Shown in pieces: positions 4,539-5,094 of a stretch of 5,094 nucleotides of DNA (position 1 is its first letter; each line of letters opens with the position of its first letter). The notes beneath the pieces were generated by a model. It did no database searches. It was not told the origin of the DNA and was given only the letters and a program-made list of their open reading frames with translations. The stretch is from Bdellovibrio sp. CG10_big_fil_rev_8_21_14_0_10_47_8 (lineage in GTDB: Bacteria; Bdellovibrionota; Bdellovibrionia; Bdellovibrionales; Bdellovibrionaceae), in contig PEZR01000039.1 of assembly GCA_002773975.1 (NCBI GenBank), positions 1 through 5,094 on the forward strand, written 5' to 3'. The position numbers and the translations under genes are program-made.

Positions 4539-5094
4539 TAAAATCTCTGATGGTCATTTCCATTTTATTTTCGGTCACGATGGCTTCGGCTGCTCGGCTC
4601 AAGGACATCTCCAGCATTCGAGGTGTTCGTGAAAATCAGCTGATCGGTTATGGGATTGTCGTGGGTCTGAAGGGCACAGGCGATGGGAAGAGTGAATTCA
4701 CCAGCAAATCGGTGGCTCGCATGCTCGACAAGTTAGGCGTGAAATTGGATTCCAATCAGGTCGACAGTAAAAATGTGGCGGCGGTCATCATTACGGCGAC
4801 TCTGCCACCTTTCAGCAAAGCTGGAAATCCCATGGACATCACGGTGAATGCTTTAGGTGACTCATCTTCGCTGGAGGGCGGAACGCTGCTGCAGACGCCG
4901 TTAAGGGCCGCTAATGAGCAGATCTATGCGGTAGCTCAGGGGTCGATCATTATTGGCGGTGAAGGAAAATCAGCCTTCACCACCGTTGGACGAATTCCCA
5001 ACGGAGCCATCATTGAAAAAGATGTCAGCGCCGACTTCTCTTCTCGAAAAATGTATCGTCTGACGCTGCATAATCCGGACTTCATCACTGCCGC
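4535..5094 (+). CDS. flgI: Flagellar P-ring protein FlgI (5' part, cut by window end)
   Basis: FlgI is the structural subunit of the periplasmic P ring that surrounds the rod in the peptidoglycan layer. Only the first 186 codons are in the window; the family is usually about 360-370 residues, so roughly half is missing and the frame is open to the edge. The GTG start gives a Sec signal peptide at residues 1-19 (ending TMASA), with mature protein from ARLKDISSIRGVRENQLIGYG, broken here as ARLKDISSIRG (20-30) then VRENQLIGYG (31-40). Highly conserved FlgI blocks follow: IVVGLKGTGDG (41-51), KNVAAVIITATLPPF (79-93), GGTLLQTPL (115-123), YAVAQGSIIIGG (131-142) and VGRIPNGAIIE (151-161). It overlaps the flgH stop by 4 bases (GTGA), with AAGGAG 6 bases upstream. 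Assembly should depend on FlgA, encoded two genes upstream. No cysteine occurs in the visible part. Confidence 0.96.
   Translation, partial: MIKSLMVISILFSVTMASAARLKDISSIRGVRENQLIGYGIVVGLKGTGDGKSEFTSKSVARMLDKLGVKLDSNQVDSKNVAAVIITATLPPFSKAGNPMDITVNALGDSSSLEGGTLLQTPLRAANEQIYAVAQGSIIIGGEGKSAFTTVGRIPNGAIIEKDVSADFSSRKMYRLTLHNPDFITA

Overview
This window is a flagellar basal-body locus from a Gram-negative, diderm bacterium. It holds five co-directional + strand genes in the order flgF, flgG, flgA, flgH and flgI, the last cut by the window edge. A divergent minus-strand gene for a periplasmic MltD-like lytic transglycosylase lies beside them. The P-ring protein (FlgI), L-ring lipoprotein (FlgH) and P-ring chaperone (FlgA) imply peptidoglycan plus an outer membrane. 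The base composition looks close to 50% GC. Gene order and protein style suggest a Bdellovibrio-like or other deltaproteobacterial-grade organism, but this is an impression and not proven by the sequence.

Layout. Positions 18-959 (minus) encode an exported 313-residue peptidoglycan lytic transglycosylase with an SLT/GH23 fold. Positions 960-1201 are a 242-base divergent intergenic region. It contains a well-formed sigma-54 (RpoN) promoter at 1161-1176 (GG-N10-GC) a few bases upstream of the flgF ribosome-binding site, an A/T-rich IHF-like element and small inverted repeats upstream of it, and a weaker sigma-70-like promoter facing the transglycosylase. Positions 1202-2017 are flgF (proximal rod), 2043-2828 flgG (distal rod), 2832-3773 flgA (P-ring chaperone), 3774-4538 flgH (L ring) and 4535-5094+ flgI (P ring, partial).

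How it works together. FlgF and FlgG are exported through the flagellar type III apparatus and build the rod across the periplasm. FlgA, FlgI and FlgH carry Sec-type signal peptides and build the P and L rings that act as the bushing around the rod. The genes are packed as one transcription unit: gaps of 25, 3 and 0 bases, then a 4-base overlap, each with its own Shine-Dalgarno sequence, which suggests translational coupling. A sigma-54 promoter at the head fits the middle-class flagellar genes of many proteobacteria. The neighbouring transglycosylase could open the peptidoglycan for rod passage, but that link is inferred only from position.

The core genes are ordinary. The least ordinary items are FlgH, which has a charged coiled-coil and low-complexity centre, a shortened C-terminus and an unusual lipobox, and the regulatory architecture in the intergenic region. 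I see no mobile element, CRISPR array, RNA gene or new multi-gene system.
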